NCBI RefSeq assembly: GCF_002775205.1
Contig: NC_036456.1
Location: 5,967,463 to 6,031,462 of the forward strand
Length of the DNA stretch: 64,000 nucleotides
DNA from: Xiphophorus maculatus
Lineage: Eukaryota > Chordata > Actinopteri > Cyprinodontiformes > Poeciliidae
Direction: 5' to 3'
This document shows, one piece after another, positions 47,815 through 59,367 of this stretch (the stretch's first letter is position 1; every line of letters begins with the position of its first letter). The notes under the pieces are model-generated. The model had not been told where the DNA came from, searched no databases, and saw nothing but the letters and a program-made list of their open reading frames with translations. The position numbers and the translations under genes are program-made.

Positions 47815-48058
47815 GTAAGTTTCAACTCCCTGAAATTAATGTTGCTATTACTTAGAGATTATGTTTTTATTTTTAATAATATATCAGCATTCTTTCATTT
47901 GAAAATCAGGATTTTTCCTGTCTCCTGTCTGTCTCCGTCTCTCTGCTCTCATTGTTTCTCTGTCCAGTGGAGGGAGAGCTGCAGCTTCTCACTGTTTAAA
48001 TGTTCTTCATCCAACAGAGACAAACTGCTGGAGGAAAATAATTCATCTGACAGCAAAG

Positions 48059-50162
48059 ATGCAGTGGAGTCTGATTCTGCTCTTCCTGATGGGTAAGTTG
48101 ACCTGAAACACAACTAGAATCTCTGGTCTCTATAAGGGTTGGACGTTTATCGTATCGTTCATCATTTATTGTGCTAAATTTGTTGTCATAATAAGAATTT
48201 TGATATATCCTATTCGTGATAAATTCCTGTTAATGATGTTAAAAAAGAAAAAAAAACAGAACCGTCCTTATTTATTTTCACTATTTCCTCCACTGACCAT
48301 TCAGTGAAAACATCGATGCATTTCACTTCTATAGAAAATATTGTTTGCGGTTCATTAATACAAATGATGTTTCTTTAAGGGACTTTTGTCCCAAAGAATC
48401 ATTGCAAATGGATATGCTTTTCAAATTCTGTATCTGTGTTTGCTCTGTCATCTAAGAATGAATTAACGGTTCTTATCGTCACTTTTGTCGTTACTATAGC
48501 AGCACCACAAATAATTGTTATAAAACTTTTAGTCCATATCAACCCACCATAGTTTTAGTTAGAGTTTGGCTTCAGTTGGAGTCAGATTTCTTTCTCCTTT
48601 TTTTGCACACAGAAAGTAGAACAAGAATACTTAAACACTTTTTTAAGATCAAGCTACACTGCAAACCCTGGTGAAAATATGATTTTGTTGTAATAAATAT
48701 GAGAATATGTTTTATCTTCACAGCTCAGTGTTGCTTCATTGACTGTCAGCTCTATCAGTTTCACTACATTAATGAGAATAAAACCTGGACTGAAGCTCAG
48801 CAGTACTGCAGAGAGAATCACACTGACCTGGCCACAGTGACTAACATGAAGGACATGAAGAGACTCATCAACATCTCAGCTGGAGATCAGAGTGAAGCTT
48901 GGATTGGTCTGTATAATCCAACAAATGGTACCAGAACACAGTACTGGTCTCTGCCTGGAGTGGAGTTCAGTGTCAACGAGACAAACTGGAACCCAGGAGA
49001 ATCCAATGATTGTGGAAAACAGGAGAATTGTGGCTTGTTGGTAAATACTTCTAAATGGGGATATGCAAGTTGCTCCATCCAAAGATATTTCCTCTGCTAC
49101 AATGGTGAGAATTCACACTTTGTTCTTCTTCCAAAATAAAGCAAAAAACGCCCATGTCATGTGACGTTAAAATAATGGTTTATTCTACAGATACGAATAC
49201 AACTCAGAAATATCACCTGATTAAAGACATGAAGACCTGGCAGGAAGCTCAGAGTTACTGCAGAGAGAATCACACAGACTTGATCAGTGGAACGAAGCAA
49301 CTACAGGATGGAGAAGTGGAAAAAGTGATCAAGTCCACACACAGAAAACCATTCTTTGGTTTGTTCAGAGACACCTGGAGGTGGTCAGATGGAAGCAGTT
49401 TCTCTTTCAGACACTGGAATCTACAGTTTACCAACTATCAACCCAACAGAGGTCAATGTGCCAAGACTAAGTTTGATGATAAAGGCAGATGGATGAATGA
49501 GAGTTGTGATGTGCAGAAACCCTTCATCTGTTATGATGGTGAGTAATTTTGTTTTGTTCATATTAGGATATTCATGTCAAAAGTCATGCAAGAAATCAGA
49601 TTTGAATCTATTAACATATTTTCTATGTACCGTTTTCTCGATGTATTTGGAAAGTATTTATTAATTTATGATATACCAGTTCATATCCACATGTCTATTG
49701 AAAAGATGGAATTTGAAAATGTTTCTCTGGAACCAAAGACACTCTCCTCACCACCTTTTTCTGTTACATAAATAAATAAATGCTATTTATTATTTTCTCC
49801 TCACAACCATGACAGATAAAGTGATCCTGATCAAAGAAAATAAAACCTGGGAGGACGCCTTGTACTACTGCAGAGATCATCACCATGACCTGGTCACCAT
49901 CACCAACATGGATGATCAGAGATGGATCCAGGAGAAAGTCAAGAACGCATCGACTCCTTTTGTCTGGATGGGTCTGCGCTACACCTGCACTCTGGATTTC
50001 TGGTTCTGGGTCAGTGATGAGGTGGTCATCTATAAGAACTGGGCTGAAGGTGAACCGACGGACGACTGTGACATGTCTGGTGCCATGGAGACGAGAGGAG
50101 AACATAAGTGGAGGAAGAAAAATGATCTTGAGGAATTTAATTTCATTTGTTCTAAAACTTAA
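48059..50162 (+). CDS. CTL-13: secreted triple C-type lectin, complete
   Basis: Coding exons 48059-48092, 48724-49104, 49191-49538 and 49816-50162 give 369 residues; exon 2 starts at 47968. CTLD1 reads GESNDCGKQENCG and WGYASC at the binding positions and ends FLCYNG. CTLD2 reads NYQPNRGQC, with QPN at the EPN position, and WMNESC. CTLD3 is class II with GEPTDDC and FICSKT. The intron between CTLD1 and CTLD2 is only 86 bases (49105-49190). From exon 2 through the CTLD2/CTLD3 intron it is nearly the same as CTL-14, which carries two extra insertions in its first coding intron. AATAAA lies at 50578-50583. Confidence 0.92.
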
Positions 50163-51698
50163 AATCCACTCTGCTCTTTCTTTTTCTTTCATTGTCTCTG
50201 AGATTTTTACATAGATCTCGATGTTGTCTTTTTTTTTCTTGTGGTTTCAGTAACATGCATGTGTCACATATTATCATTTTACTGCATATGAGATTGTTTT
50301 TGGTTCTGTGGATTTACTGCACTGAAACAAACTTCATTGTGATTTATTTACCATGACAACAACATTTTATTCTAATTCTCATCATTTATGCTTTTAGTTT
50401 GTCAATTTGAGCTACTTTAATATTATCTTTTATTATTATACGGTAACATGGCTTTGCTCTTTAAGTTGTTAATATTTTTGGCACATTCTTTCAGAATATT
50501 ACCATTAACTATTCACTAGGAGTCATCTTCTGTGAAACACTTTGTGTTTTATCATACTGCATATAAAGTTCACCATAAATAAAGTTTGACTTGAATTTGT
50601 TTTCCTTTTAGTTTTTTTTAAAATACATTTTCCACTTATCAATGGAAACAAAACTATTTTGGAAGATAGAAAATCAAAACTTTGCAATAACTGCTGAGCA
50701 GCTTTTTAAATGTTTCCATTGGCATCCAAATGATTTATCCTTGGTGATGATAAATCATTAACCATTAAGTATTTGTGACTGGAAGGCCTCCTGGTCATCA
50801 CCCTAATCTTTAGCTTCCTCTAAAGAGTGCGATTGAACTCCTGACTCTTTCTGGCTCGTCCCAAAATGTTTCCGGTAAACAGAAACATGGCGAGATTTAA
50901 AGATTCTTTTGAACCTGAATCAGGTCAGTGGTGTGAAGAATTTTGGTTCGAACTGATTGATTGACAAGATGTGATTCATTTGCCATGTAGAGAAATGATT
51001 TGGTCAGCAGATTGCAGAACAGTCTGGTGAAACAGAAGATACAGTATCAGAAATGTTTTTATATAAAGATTCTGGCAGAAGAATCTGATAAATATCCTCC
51101 TAGTTAAGAACTTCACATGAAAAATAGGTAAAGAAGATTTAAGTCGTTCACCAAGAACTACAGTCATGATAGAAATTAAACTCAATTGTTTGTGATATTT
51201 TCTTAAATTGTCATAGAAACCCCATCGATTAAAAAATGTAATCAGATTAATTACAGTCTAGCCCTGTGATTAATCACGATTAATATCTATGTTCAAGCCC
51301 CTCCTCCAGCACTCCAGCAAATTCAAGCTATTACCTGATTTATTTTTTAAAATTATTATTATTGTTATTATTATTATTACTTATGTTTTTATTATTATTT
51401 CTGTCAGAAAGCTGTTACTGTCTCCCAGGATTTATTGAGATCTCAGAAGAAAAAAATCAGCTAAAACACACAAAATAAGCAATAAAATATCAGCATTAAC
51501 AGCTAAATATACAATAGATGACATAAATTTCTGCACTTATTAAAAAAATCTTCATTTTACCAGAACAAAAAAAAACATTGAGTAAAAACCTATTTTTTTT
51601 TTTTTTTTTACGGAGGCAGCAACAAATACAACACAAGGAAATACACAATATGCAAAAAAAGAAAAAAAAAAAAGTAAAAACGTTTCGTTGTATGTAAT

Positions 51699-52494
51699 TG
51701 TTAGGGTCACTGACCTCTAGGGGCTCTCTTCATGAGAGCTCTTCCTTGTGTTTCAGTTCTACCTCCCTGCCACAGGTGAAATGTGTTGGAGCTCGTCAGC
51801 CACCCCATAAAGAGCTTCATGCCAGAGACGTCAGATCCCTTCCTTTTTCTCTGGGCCTTGATCTAAAGCAGGGGTCTCAAACTCCAGGCAGTTTTTAGAT
51901 GTGCCACAGGTACAAAACACTGGAATGAAATAACTTAATGACCTCCTCCTTGTGTAGATCAGTTCTCCAGAGCCTTAATGACCTCATTATTCTGTTCAGG
52001 TGGTGCAGCAGAGGCACATCTAAAAGTTGCAGGACTGCGGCCCTCGAGGACTGGAGTTTGAGACCCCTGATCTAAAGCGATCTTGTCTGTGAGCTGACTG
52101 TTTGTGGGCATTTTGGGAAGAACCAGGTGTCTAAAGTAAAGTGTTTCTATTCACAGTGGAAGCTGGTTAAGGTTCTCTGCCATTTTGTTTAACTGTTTCC
52201 TCCTGTTTTGTGGTTAGCCAGGAAGTTCAGGTTTTGTACTTTTTTTTAAATCAGTTCTCCTCTAGAAAGTGTTTTTTTTATTTCATATTTAAAAAGGAGT
52301 GTTTTGTTTATTGTTTTGGCCTTGGAGACCCTGAAGTTTAAAGCCTTCCTGTGTTTTCTGCCTCATGTGATTGAGGTTTTACCTGAACTATAAAATAAAC
52401 GTTTGCTGCTGATATCAACTGTTTGATTACTGATTTTTGTTTTACACCCAGTGCCAGAATTTACCCTTGGTGGTCTTGGGGAGGGGTTGTAACA
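51699..52494. repeat. Possible solo LTR with nested MITE
   Basis: Starts TGTTAGGGTC and ends GGTTGTAACA, with flanks GTAAT and ATAAT that agree at four of five bases. AATAAA near 52395 fits an LTR. No internal region or partner LTR is seen. Family is unknown; it is a fossil if real. Confidence 0.35.
51869..52069. mobile_element. hAT-type palindromic MITE, copy 3
   Basis: Same family as 24240-24460 (CAGGGGTCTCAAACTCCAG and CTGGAGTTTGAGACCCCTG ends), with its own perfect 8-base target duplication ATCTAAAG (51861-51868 and 52070-52077). Part of the left arm is missing. Confidence 0.88.
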
Positions 52495-53953
52495 ATAATG
52501 ATTCATTTTTCTAAAAAAAATAATAATAAAAACGTTTGAAAAAAATAAAACATGACAGAACATAAATAAACTGGTAAAACTCTTTACCTAAAACATTATT
52601 TAATAAGAAATATTTTAGCAGTTTTGAAATGAATGATTCAGTGGGAGCTAAATTTATCCATCAACTGGGTTCAGCTAAATCTTCATCAGTAACATTCGAG
52701 CTACGCAAAGATGATCGTTTTTCTTTCTTCTGTCCATAAGATTTCTATAAATTATGACCAAAGCGTTTAATAGGTCAATTCATCTCACTTTCTTTTTTCT
52801 TTTCCTTTTCATGGTTCATAAATAGTTTCCATAAGAACGACGGCCTCGGCCTGGTTTGACTCTTCAAATGTCATTTTCAGTATCGTTGCTATTCAATGAT
52901 CTGCGTCGTAAACACATCGACATTTCACTGAGGAAAGGAATCGCAGATCATCAAGATAAAACATCCACTTCAATTATTCAACGAGGAAGCAGGTGTGTGT
53001 GTTTCGGCTGTTTTTAATTTTCAGACTTTGTTTTAAATCAGAAATTGTTCTCATAAAAAACACACACACACACATTTTCGGTATTTTCAGACTTCTTTCT
53101 TTACTGCTTGGCTCCAGTTCCTTTGCTCAAACCTTGTTATGAAACATGTTAAATGCGTCGCTCTCAGGGCTTGTAGCCAACGAGAAACGGAAATTTGAAA
53201 ATAATTATGAAAATATTTTCCTTCTTCTTTACAAGTACTATATTATATTTTTTTTTCTTAATGACCTACATAAACCTATACACATATTTTGTTTTCAAAC
53301 TCTACTGAAGTTTATTTCACACTTCGGGTTGCAACAAAACAAACTACAAGCCATCTTTACAGTGAAACACTTTTGTGTAACTGTTTTTTTTTTTTTTCAT
53401 CCATACTGCTTCCCAATCCCCCCTGCAATGCCACTGCACCCCCCCAGGGGGCGCACGCCAGACTTTGGGAACCACTGACCCACATGATCATTTCGCCATG
53501 GTAATGTGGCAAAAACATTACATTAAAATAGATAAAGGAATTACCTAATGAATGATAAATATCTGTACTTTTTAAAGCTGCAGTAGGGAGTTTAAAGAAA
53601 ACCGTGGACCTGACAGGAAAATGTGAACAAGGACGCCTGACAGGTCGATCGCTCACGGCGGAGCCTGCTGAGAAACCCAAGAAATTGACCGTTTTTCTGC
53701 AACATTATGTTGCTTCTCTGCCATTAACGCAGCTGCAGTGCATTTATCCTCCTGTGTGGGGGGAAAGTGTGAACAGAGAATACACACAAGCAAGACTGAC
53801 ACAGCAATGACCCTCCTACTGGCTCTGATTGGTCATTTCAGACTTGTGAGTATTTCTGCAGATGGCAGTAGGACCACAAAAAGGAACCAAAGGAGCTCAT
53901 TTTTACACAAATTATCTGTTTCATTTGACAGTTTTACAAAATGTGAAAAAAAA

Positions 53954-53955
<2 letters not shown>

Positions 53956-54036
<81 letters not shown>
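53956..54036. repeat. (TA)n microsatellite
   Basis: About 40 TA units, followed by CATGTATGTATG. Likely unstable in length and prone to cruciform formation. Confidence 0.95.
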
Positions 54037-54045
<9 letters not shown>

Positions 54046-54307
54046 ATGTATTACAAGATTATAAAACAACATGGATGTTATTTAAAATGCAAATTAACAC
54101 CATGGTATAACTGGCAGTGTCATAATACACCATGTGACCAGTTGAAACCTCACCAGTACGTGAGACTGAATAAATTCAGTCAGTTTTCTCAGGTGTGTAT
54201 TTACATACATATATTTAAAAAAAACAGTTTATTTTTAGAGGTTGGTTCATCCACCGTTTCCTCGTATGCACGGTCTTGTTTCTGGAACATGTTCCTGTCC
54301 TATTTTG

Positions 54308-54444
54308 AATATTTAAAATTTGAAATGAATCCTGCTGTTTGAAGAACAGGTAAACTAAGAGAGCAAACAGTTTGTCTGGTTCAGTTTCGGGCAGAGCAGC
54401 AAGAGAAGAGGATCTCACTCACAGAGGGACAGAGGAAAACAGAG
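54308..54444 (+). promoter_or_regulatory. CTL-14 core promoter and non-coding exon 1
   Basis: AATATTTAAA at 54308-54317 after TATTTTG; exon 1 ends at 54444 before GTAAGT. Confidence 0.45.
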
Positions 54445-54685
54445 GTAAGTTTTTATCTTGTTAGTATTTTGGTTATTTTTTTTATTTCTATTATCTTGTC
54501 AGCAAAACTTGCCTGTTCTACCAGTTTTGGTGGAACAAACCAAAACTGTTGGGTTTTGGGAGAACAATGCTGCTCTCATTGTTTCTCTGTCCAGTGGAGG
54601 GAGAGCTGCAGCTTCTCACTGTTTAAATGTTCTTCATCCAACAGAGACAAACTGCTGGAGGAAAATAATTCATCTGACAGCAAAG

Positions 54686-57244
54686 ATGCAGTGGAGTCTG
54701 ATTCTGCTCTTCCTGATGGGTAAGTTGATCTGAAACACAACTAGACTCTCTGGTTTCTATAAGGCAGTGCTTCTCAATTCCAGTCCTCAGGCCCCCCTGC
54801 TCTGCATGTTTTAGTTGTGCCTCTATTCCAGAACAGCTGATTCAAATGATTGCATGACCATCAAGTGCTGCAGAAACCTGTTGATCACCCATAGATTCAA
54901 TCCAGGTGTGTAGCAGAAGGGAAACACCTAAAACATGCAGGGCAGGGGGGCCTGAGGACTGGAACTGAGAAACACTGCTATAAGGGTTGGACGTTTATCG
55001 TAGCGTTTATCATTTATTGTGCTAAATTTCTTGTCATAATAACAATTTTGATATATCCTATTCATGATAAATTCCAGATAATGATGTTAAAAAAAAAAAA
55101 AACAGAACCGTCCTTATTTTCAGGAGTTTATTTTCACTAATTCCTCCACTGTCCATTCAGTGAAAACATCAATACATTTCACTTCCATAAAAAATATTGT
55201 TTGGGGCGTGCCGTGGTGGCGTAGTGGTTAGCGCGACCCGTATTTGGAGGCCTTGAGTCCTTGACACGGCCGTCGCGGGTTCGACTCCCGGACTCGATGA
55301 CATTTGCCGCATGTCTTCCCCCCTCTCCTTCCCTGTTTCCTGTCACTCTACTGTCATATAAGGAACACTAGAGCCCACAAAAGACCCCCTGGAGGGGTAA
55401 AAATATATATATATATTGTTTGCAGTTCATTGATGCAAATTATGTTTCTTTAAGGGACTTTTGTTCTAAAGAATAATTGCAAATGGATATGCTTGTCCAA
55501 TTCTGTATCTGTGTTTGCTCTGTCATCTAAGAATGAATTAACGGTTCTTATGGTCACTTTTGTCGTTACCATAGCAGCACCACAAATAATTGTTATAAAA
55601 CTTTTAGTCCATATCAACCCACCATAGTTTTAGTTAGACTATAGCTTCAGTTGGAGTCAGATTTCTTTCTTCTTCTTCTTCTTTTTTTGCACACAGAAAG
55701 TAGAACAAGAATACTTAAACATTTTTTTAAGATCAAGCTACACTGCAAACCCTGGTGAAAATATTATTTTGCTGTAATAAATATGAGAATATGCTTTATG
55801 TTTACAGGTCAGTGTTGCTTCATGGACTGTCAGCTCTATCAGTTTCACTACATTAAAGAGGCAAAGAAGTGGACTGAAGCTCAGCAGTACTGCAGAGAGA
55901 AACACACTGACCTGGCCACAGTGACTAACATGAAGGACATGAAGAGACTCATCAACATCTCAGCTAGAGATCAGAGTGAAGCCTGGATTGGTCTGTATAA
56001 TAAAACACTTGGTACCAGAACATGGTACTGGTCTCTGCCTGGAGTGGAGTTCAGTGTCAACGAGACAAACTGGAACCAAGGAGAATCTAATGATTGTGGA
56101 AAACAGGAGAATTGTGGCTTGTTGGTAAATACTTCTAAATGGGGATATGCAAGTTGCTCCATCCAAAGATATTTCCTCTGCTACAATGGTGAGAATTCAC
56201 ACTTTGTTCTTCTTCCGAAATAGAGCAAAAAACGCCCGTGTCTCGTGACGTTAAAATAATGGTTTATTCTACAGATACGAATACAACTCAGAAATATCAC
56301 CTGATTAAAGACATGAAGACCTGGCAGGAAGCTCAGAGTTACTGCAGAGAGAAACACACAGACCTGATCAGTGGAACGAAGCAACTACAGGATGGAGAAG
56401 TGGAAAAAGTGATCAAGTCCACACACAGAAAACCATTCTTTGGTTTGTTCAGAGACACCTGGAGGTGGTCAGATGGAAGCAGTTTCTCTTTCAGACACTG
56501 GAATCTACAGTTTAACAATTATCAACCCAACAGAGGTCAATGTGCCATGACTAAGTTTGATGATGGAGGCAGATGGACGAATGAGAACTGTGCTGAAACA
56601 AAACCCTTCATCTGTTATGATGGTGAGTAATTTTGTTTTATTCATATAAAGATATTCATGTCAAAAGTTATGCAAGAAATCAGATTTGAATCTGTTAACA
56701 TATTTTCTATGTACCGTTTTCTCGATGTATTTGGAAAGTATTTATTAATTCATGATATACCAGTTCATATCCACATGTCTATTGAAAAGATGGAATTTGA
56801 AAATGTTTCTCTGGAACCAAAGATACTCTCCACCACCTTTTTCTGTTACATAAATAAATAAATGCTATTATCTATTTTCTCCTCACAACCATGACAGATA
56901 AAGTGATCCTGATTAAAGAAAATAAAACCTGGGAGGACGCCTTGTACTACTGCAGAGGTCACCACCGTGACCTGGTCACCATCACCAACATGGATGATCA
57001 GAGATGGATCCAGGAGAAAGTCAAGAACGCATCGACCCCTTTTGTCTGGATTGGACTGCACTACGCCTGGTCTCTACATTTCTGGGTCTGGGTCAGTGAC
57101 GAGGAGGTCATCTATGAGAACTGGGCCTCATGTCCACAGATGGACGACTGTGACGTGTCTGGAGCCATGGAGACGAGAGGAGGACATAAGTGGCTGGAAA
57201 AAAAAGACAGCGAGACGTTTAATTTCATCTGTTCTAAAAATTGA
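54686..57244 (+). CDS. CTL-14: secreted triple C-type lectin, complete
   Basis: Coding exons 54686-54719, 55808-56188, 56275-56622 and 56898-57244 give 369 residues; exon 2 starts at 54595. The residue at the first junction is G, not A (GQCCFMDC). CTLD1 has KEAKKWTEAQQ where others have NENKTW, losing one glycosylation site; the binding positions read GESND and WGYASC. CTLD2 nearly matches CTL-13 (NYQPNRGQC, WTNENC). CTLD3 is class III: HYAWSLHFWVWV, WASCPQMDDC and FICSKN, shared only with CTL-15, as is the 3' flank. The first coding intron (1088 bases) exceeds that of CTL-13 (631) almost exactly by a MITE and a SINE. AATAAA lies at 57739-57744. Confidence 0.92.
54765..54977. mobile_element. 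hAT-type palindromic MITE, second family, in the CTL-14 intron
   Basis: Ends CAGTGCTTCTCAATTCCAG and CTGGAACTGAGAAACACTG are near-perfect inverted repeats; the target duplication is CTATAAGG (54757-54764 and 54978-54985). The matching place in CTL-13 has one CTATAAGG at 48130-48137 and no insertion. Confidence 0.92.
55203..55412 (+). mobile_element. tRNA-derived SINE in the CTL-14 intron
   Basis: GGGGCGTGCCGTGG head, box B GGTTCGACTCC, and a (TA)-rich tail. The target duplication is ATATTGTTT (55194-55202 and 55413-55421). CTL-13 has the empty site near 48346-48354. Confidence 0.88.
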
Positions 57245-58149
57245 GACCTAAGCCTTTGGCTTTTGATTGTTTTGTGCCCAGAGTTGCATTTAAAATTTCA
57301 CAAATATAACTCTGGAAAGAATGAACAGTTCACTGAACCCCATTGAAAACCTCCTGGTTATTCCACCAAATATTGATCTCGAAGTTCTTCCTGAGTTAAA
57401 ACATTAATTTTGTTGTTTCTAAATGAACACAAACTTGTTTCCTTTGCATTGTTTGAGGTCTGAATCACTGCGTCTTTTTCGTGATTTTGACCATTTCTCC
57501 TTTTCTGCAAATATATACAAAATTTTCACTTGGAGTTTGGGAGACACGTTGTCAGGAGTTCATAGAATAGAAAGAACAATGTTCAGTTTACTCAAACATA
57601 TAGTCAAATCAGAGAAGCTACAGGGTGATTCTATTGTTCTTGTATCTTTTAATTCAACATCTATACTTATCTATACTAACAGAACATAGTTTGCATAATA
57701 TTTCATATTAATACTTTGCTATAATGTTGTTAAAAAACAATAAAAGCTGTTGAGTCTGAAGACTTTTTTGTCTTTTCTTCTTATCTCTACATAGATATAT
57801 AATATATACATATAGGTTTTAGTCTGTGAGTCAGACATCATGTCTACTTTTAAGTCTAGGCTTCAACTTTCCTTTGTGATAAAGCTTAAAGTTAGACTGG
57901 TTTAGGTTAAACTGACCATATTTTTTCCTCACTTTCTTCTCCTACTACTCTCCTATTTGCATTATTTCTGTTATTACAAATTTAAATTTAATGTTTTCTT
58001 CTTTCCTTAGAAGCCACTTCTGATCTGACATTCTGATTGGCTGTGATGTTTGTCTATTAAAATCATCACATGAGACCCAATTTATTGAAACTGTAACATG
58101 TAATTTATCCTACTATTCAATACACATTGAAATATGTTAAGCAACAGAC

Positions 58150-58321
58150 TCCAAATGTAAGTTTGGCAGAACAGCATCGAGTCATTTATTCTGGAAGTGT
58201 CCGTTTCGCAAGGACATTTTGAAGAGAATATAATGTTATTCCTGATGCTCATAATAAATTTTCAGTAAGGTACGGCCATGTTGGTTTTCATAGCAAGAAT
58301 ACACCCATCAAGTTTAGTATT
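58150..58321 (+). mobile_element. L1/Tx1-type LINE C-terminal remnant
   Basis: CKFGRTASSHLFWKCPFRK in one frame resembles the C-x(n)-H-x-FW-x-CP end motif of L1-like ORF2 proteins. It is degenerate after that. A related relic is behind CTL-15 near 62060-62300. Confidence 0.45.
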
Positions 58322-58492
58322 TTAAAGGTTCTGTTGGCTCTTGGCCTTTATTGGAAAGTAGTTCAACAGGAAACAGGGGGACAACATGCGGCAAATGTTG
58401 CTTGGCCGGGAATCGAACCGGCGACCCCCGCCAAGAGGACTGAGGCCTCAATACGTGAGTTGTGCTTTATCCCTGGACCACCACGGCACCCC
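58322..58492 (-). mobile_element. tRNA-derived SINE, minus strand
   Basis: Reads GGGGTGCCGTGGTGG and box B GGTTCGATTCC on the minus strand. Flanks ATCAAGTTTAGTATT (58307-58321) and ATCAAATTTAATATT (58493-58507) are a 15-base target duplication with two mismatches, so it is older than the 36 kb and 55 kb copies. Confidence 0.82.
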
Positions 58493-58689
58493 ATCAAATT
58501 TAATATTCACAAACACACTGTACGCTGTAAAACTTAAAAATAGAATACCAAATTAATAGAAAGAGAAAAAGTTTCTCGGCTTTCCCCTGATCTACTCGTT
58601 TTGCATCGGGGGAAAAACAACTTCCTGGTCGAGAACAGAGGGATCTGCTACCATTATTTGCATATGCATATGTTTGACATTTCCTCTTC

Positions 58690-58838
58690 CCAGCAGCTCT
58701 AAAAACACGTCAAACACACCCGGTTCTCCACAGAGACTAGCAGAGCCTCAGCTGACAGAGGCTGATTCAGAGCAGAAGGATCTTCCATCTTGTCACGTTT
58801 GAGCTCACAGACAGGGAAGGAAACAAAACTCAGAAAAG
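58690..58838 (+). promoter_or_regulatory. CTL-15 promoter and non-coding exon 1, different type
   Basis: TCTAAAAA near 58696 is a weak TATA-like box. Exon 1 is probably about 58725-58838 before GTAAGA. The TACCATGTTTTGAATATT block is absent, so the promoter differs from CTL-3, 7, 9, 11, 13 and 14. Confidence 0.35.
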
Positions 58839-59367
58839 GTAAGAATTTATTTGATAAGATTGTTATCGAATAAGATTGTTGAAGCTAATAGTCATATTCA
58901 GTGATACACATTCCTTGGGCTATGTTGCCTCTGTGGAGGAAAGCAAAGTAATTAGAACAAAAAAACCATTAAAAACAATCATTTTAATTATGGTAAACTG
59001 GGTTTATCATACTGGTTTTGAAGTTAGGGGTGGTTTACATCACCGTTTGACAAAGGACTTTCGAACAAAACATAAAATTCTCATCCAATTTATTGTGGAG
59101 TAAAAGAACTAGATGTAGGTTTTTGTTCACTTTGTATGCTTAGATTTTAGTCATATTATTGCATTTTTTCCTTAGTTATAATGTCATGTTAGAGTTTTAT
59201 TTATGCACAGAGAAAAGGTTAGGGTTTTGTCTCCTGTCTGTCTCCGTCTCTCTGCTCTCATTGTTTCTCTGTCCAGTGGAGGGAGAGCTGCAGCTTTTCA
59301 CTGTTTAAATGTTCTTCATCCAACAGAGACAAACTGCTGGAGGAAAATAATTCATCTGACAGCAAAG

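Larger units (their letters stand above)
50163..54307 (+). other. Spacer between CTL-13 and CTL-14
   Basis: The first kilobase is related to the CTL-4 flank (10876-12060). Then come poly-T/poly-A tracts (51590-51675), a possible solo LTR (51699-52494) with a nested MITE, a possible hAT end near 53385-53477 (ending GGGAACCACTG), a GACCCTCCT-family repeat (53570-53960) and a (TA)n tract. No gene is seen. Confidence 0.5.
57245..58690 (+). other. 3' flank of CTL-14, shared with CTL-15, with LINE remnant and SINE
   Basis: 57245 to about 58130 matches 61133 to about 62060 in blocks. Near 58150-58230 one frame reads CKFGRTASSHLFWKCP, the cysteine motif found at the C-terminus of L1/Tx1-type LINE proteins; a weaker copy lies near 62080-62130. 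A minus-strand SINE follows at 58322-58492. No host gene is seen. Confidence 0.5.

Noticed and set aside
53956-54036. Long TA run giving tyrosine-isoleucine open frames on both strands
   Set aside because: A microsatellite, not coding.
58334-58537. Open frame read as a novel short protein
   Set aside because: It is the antisense of a SINE (58322-58492) flanked by target duplications.
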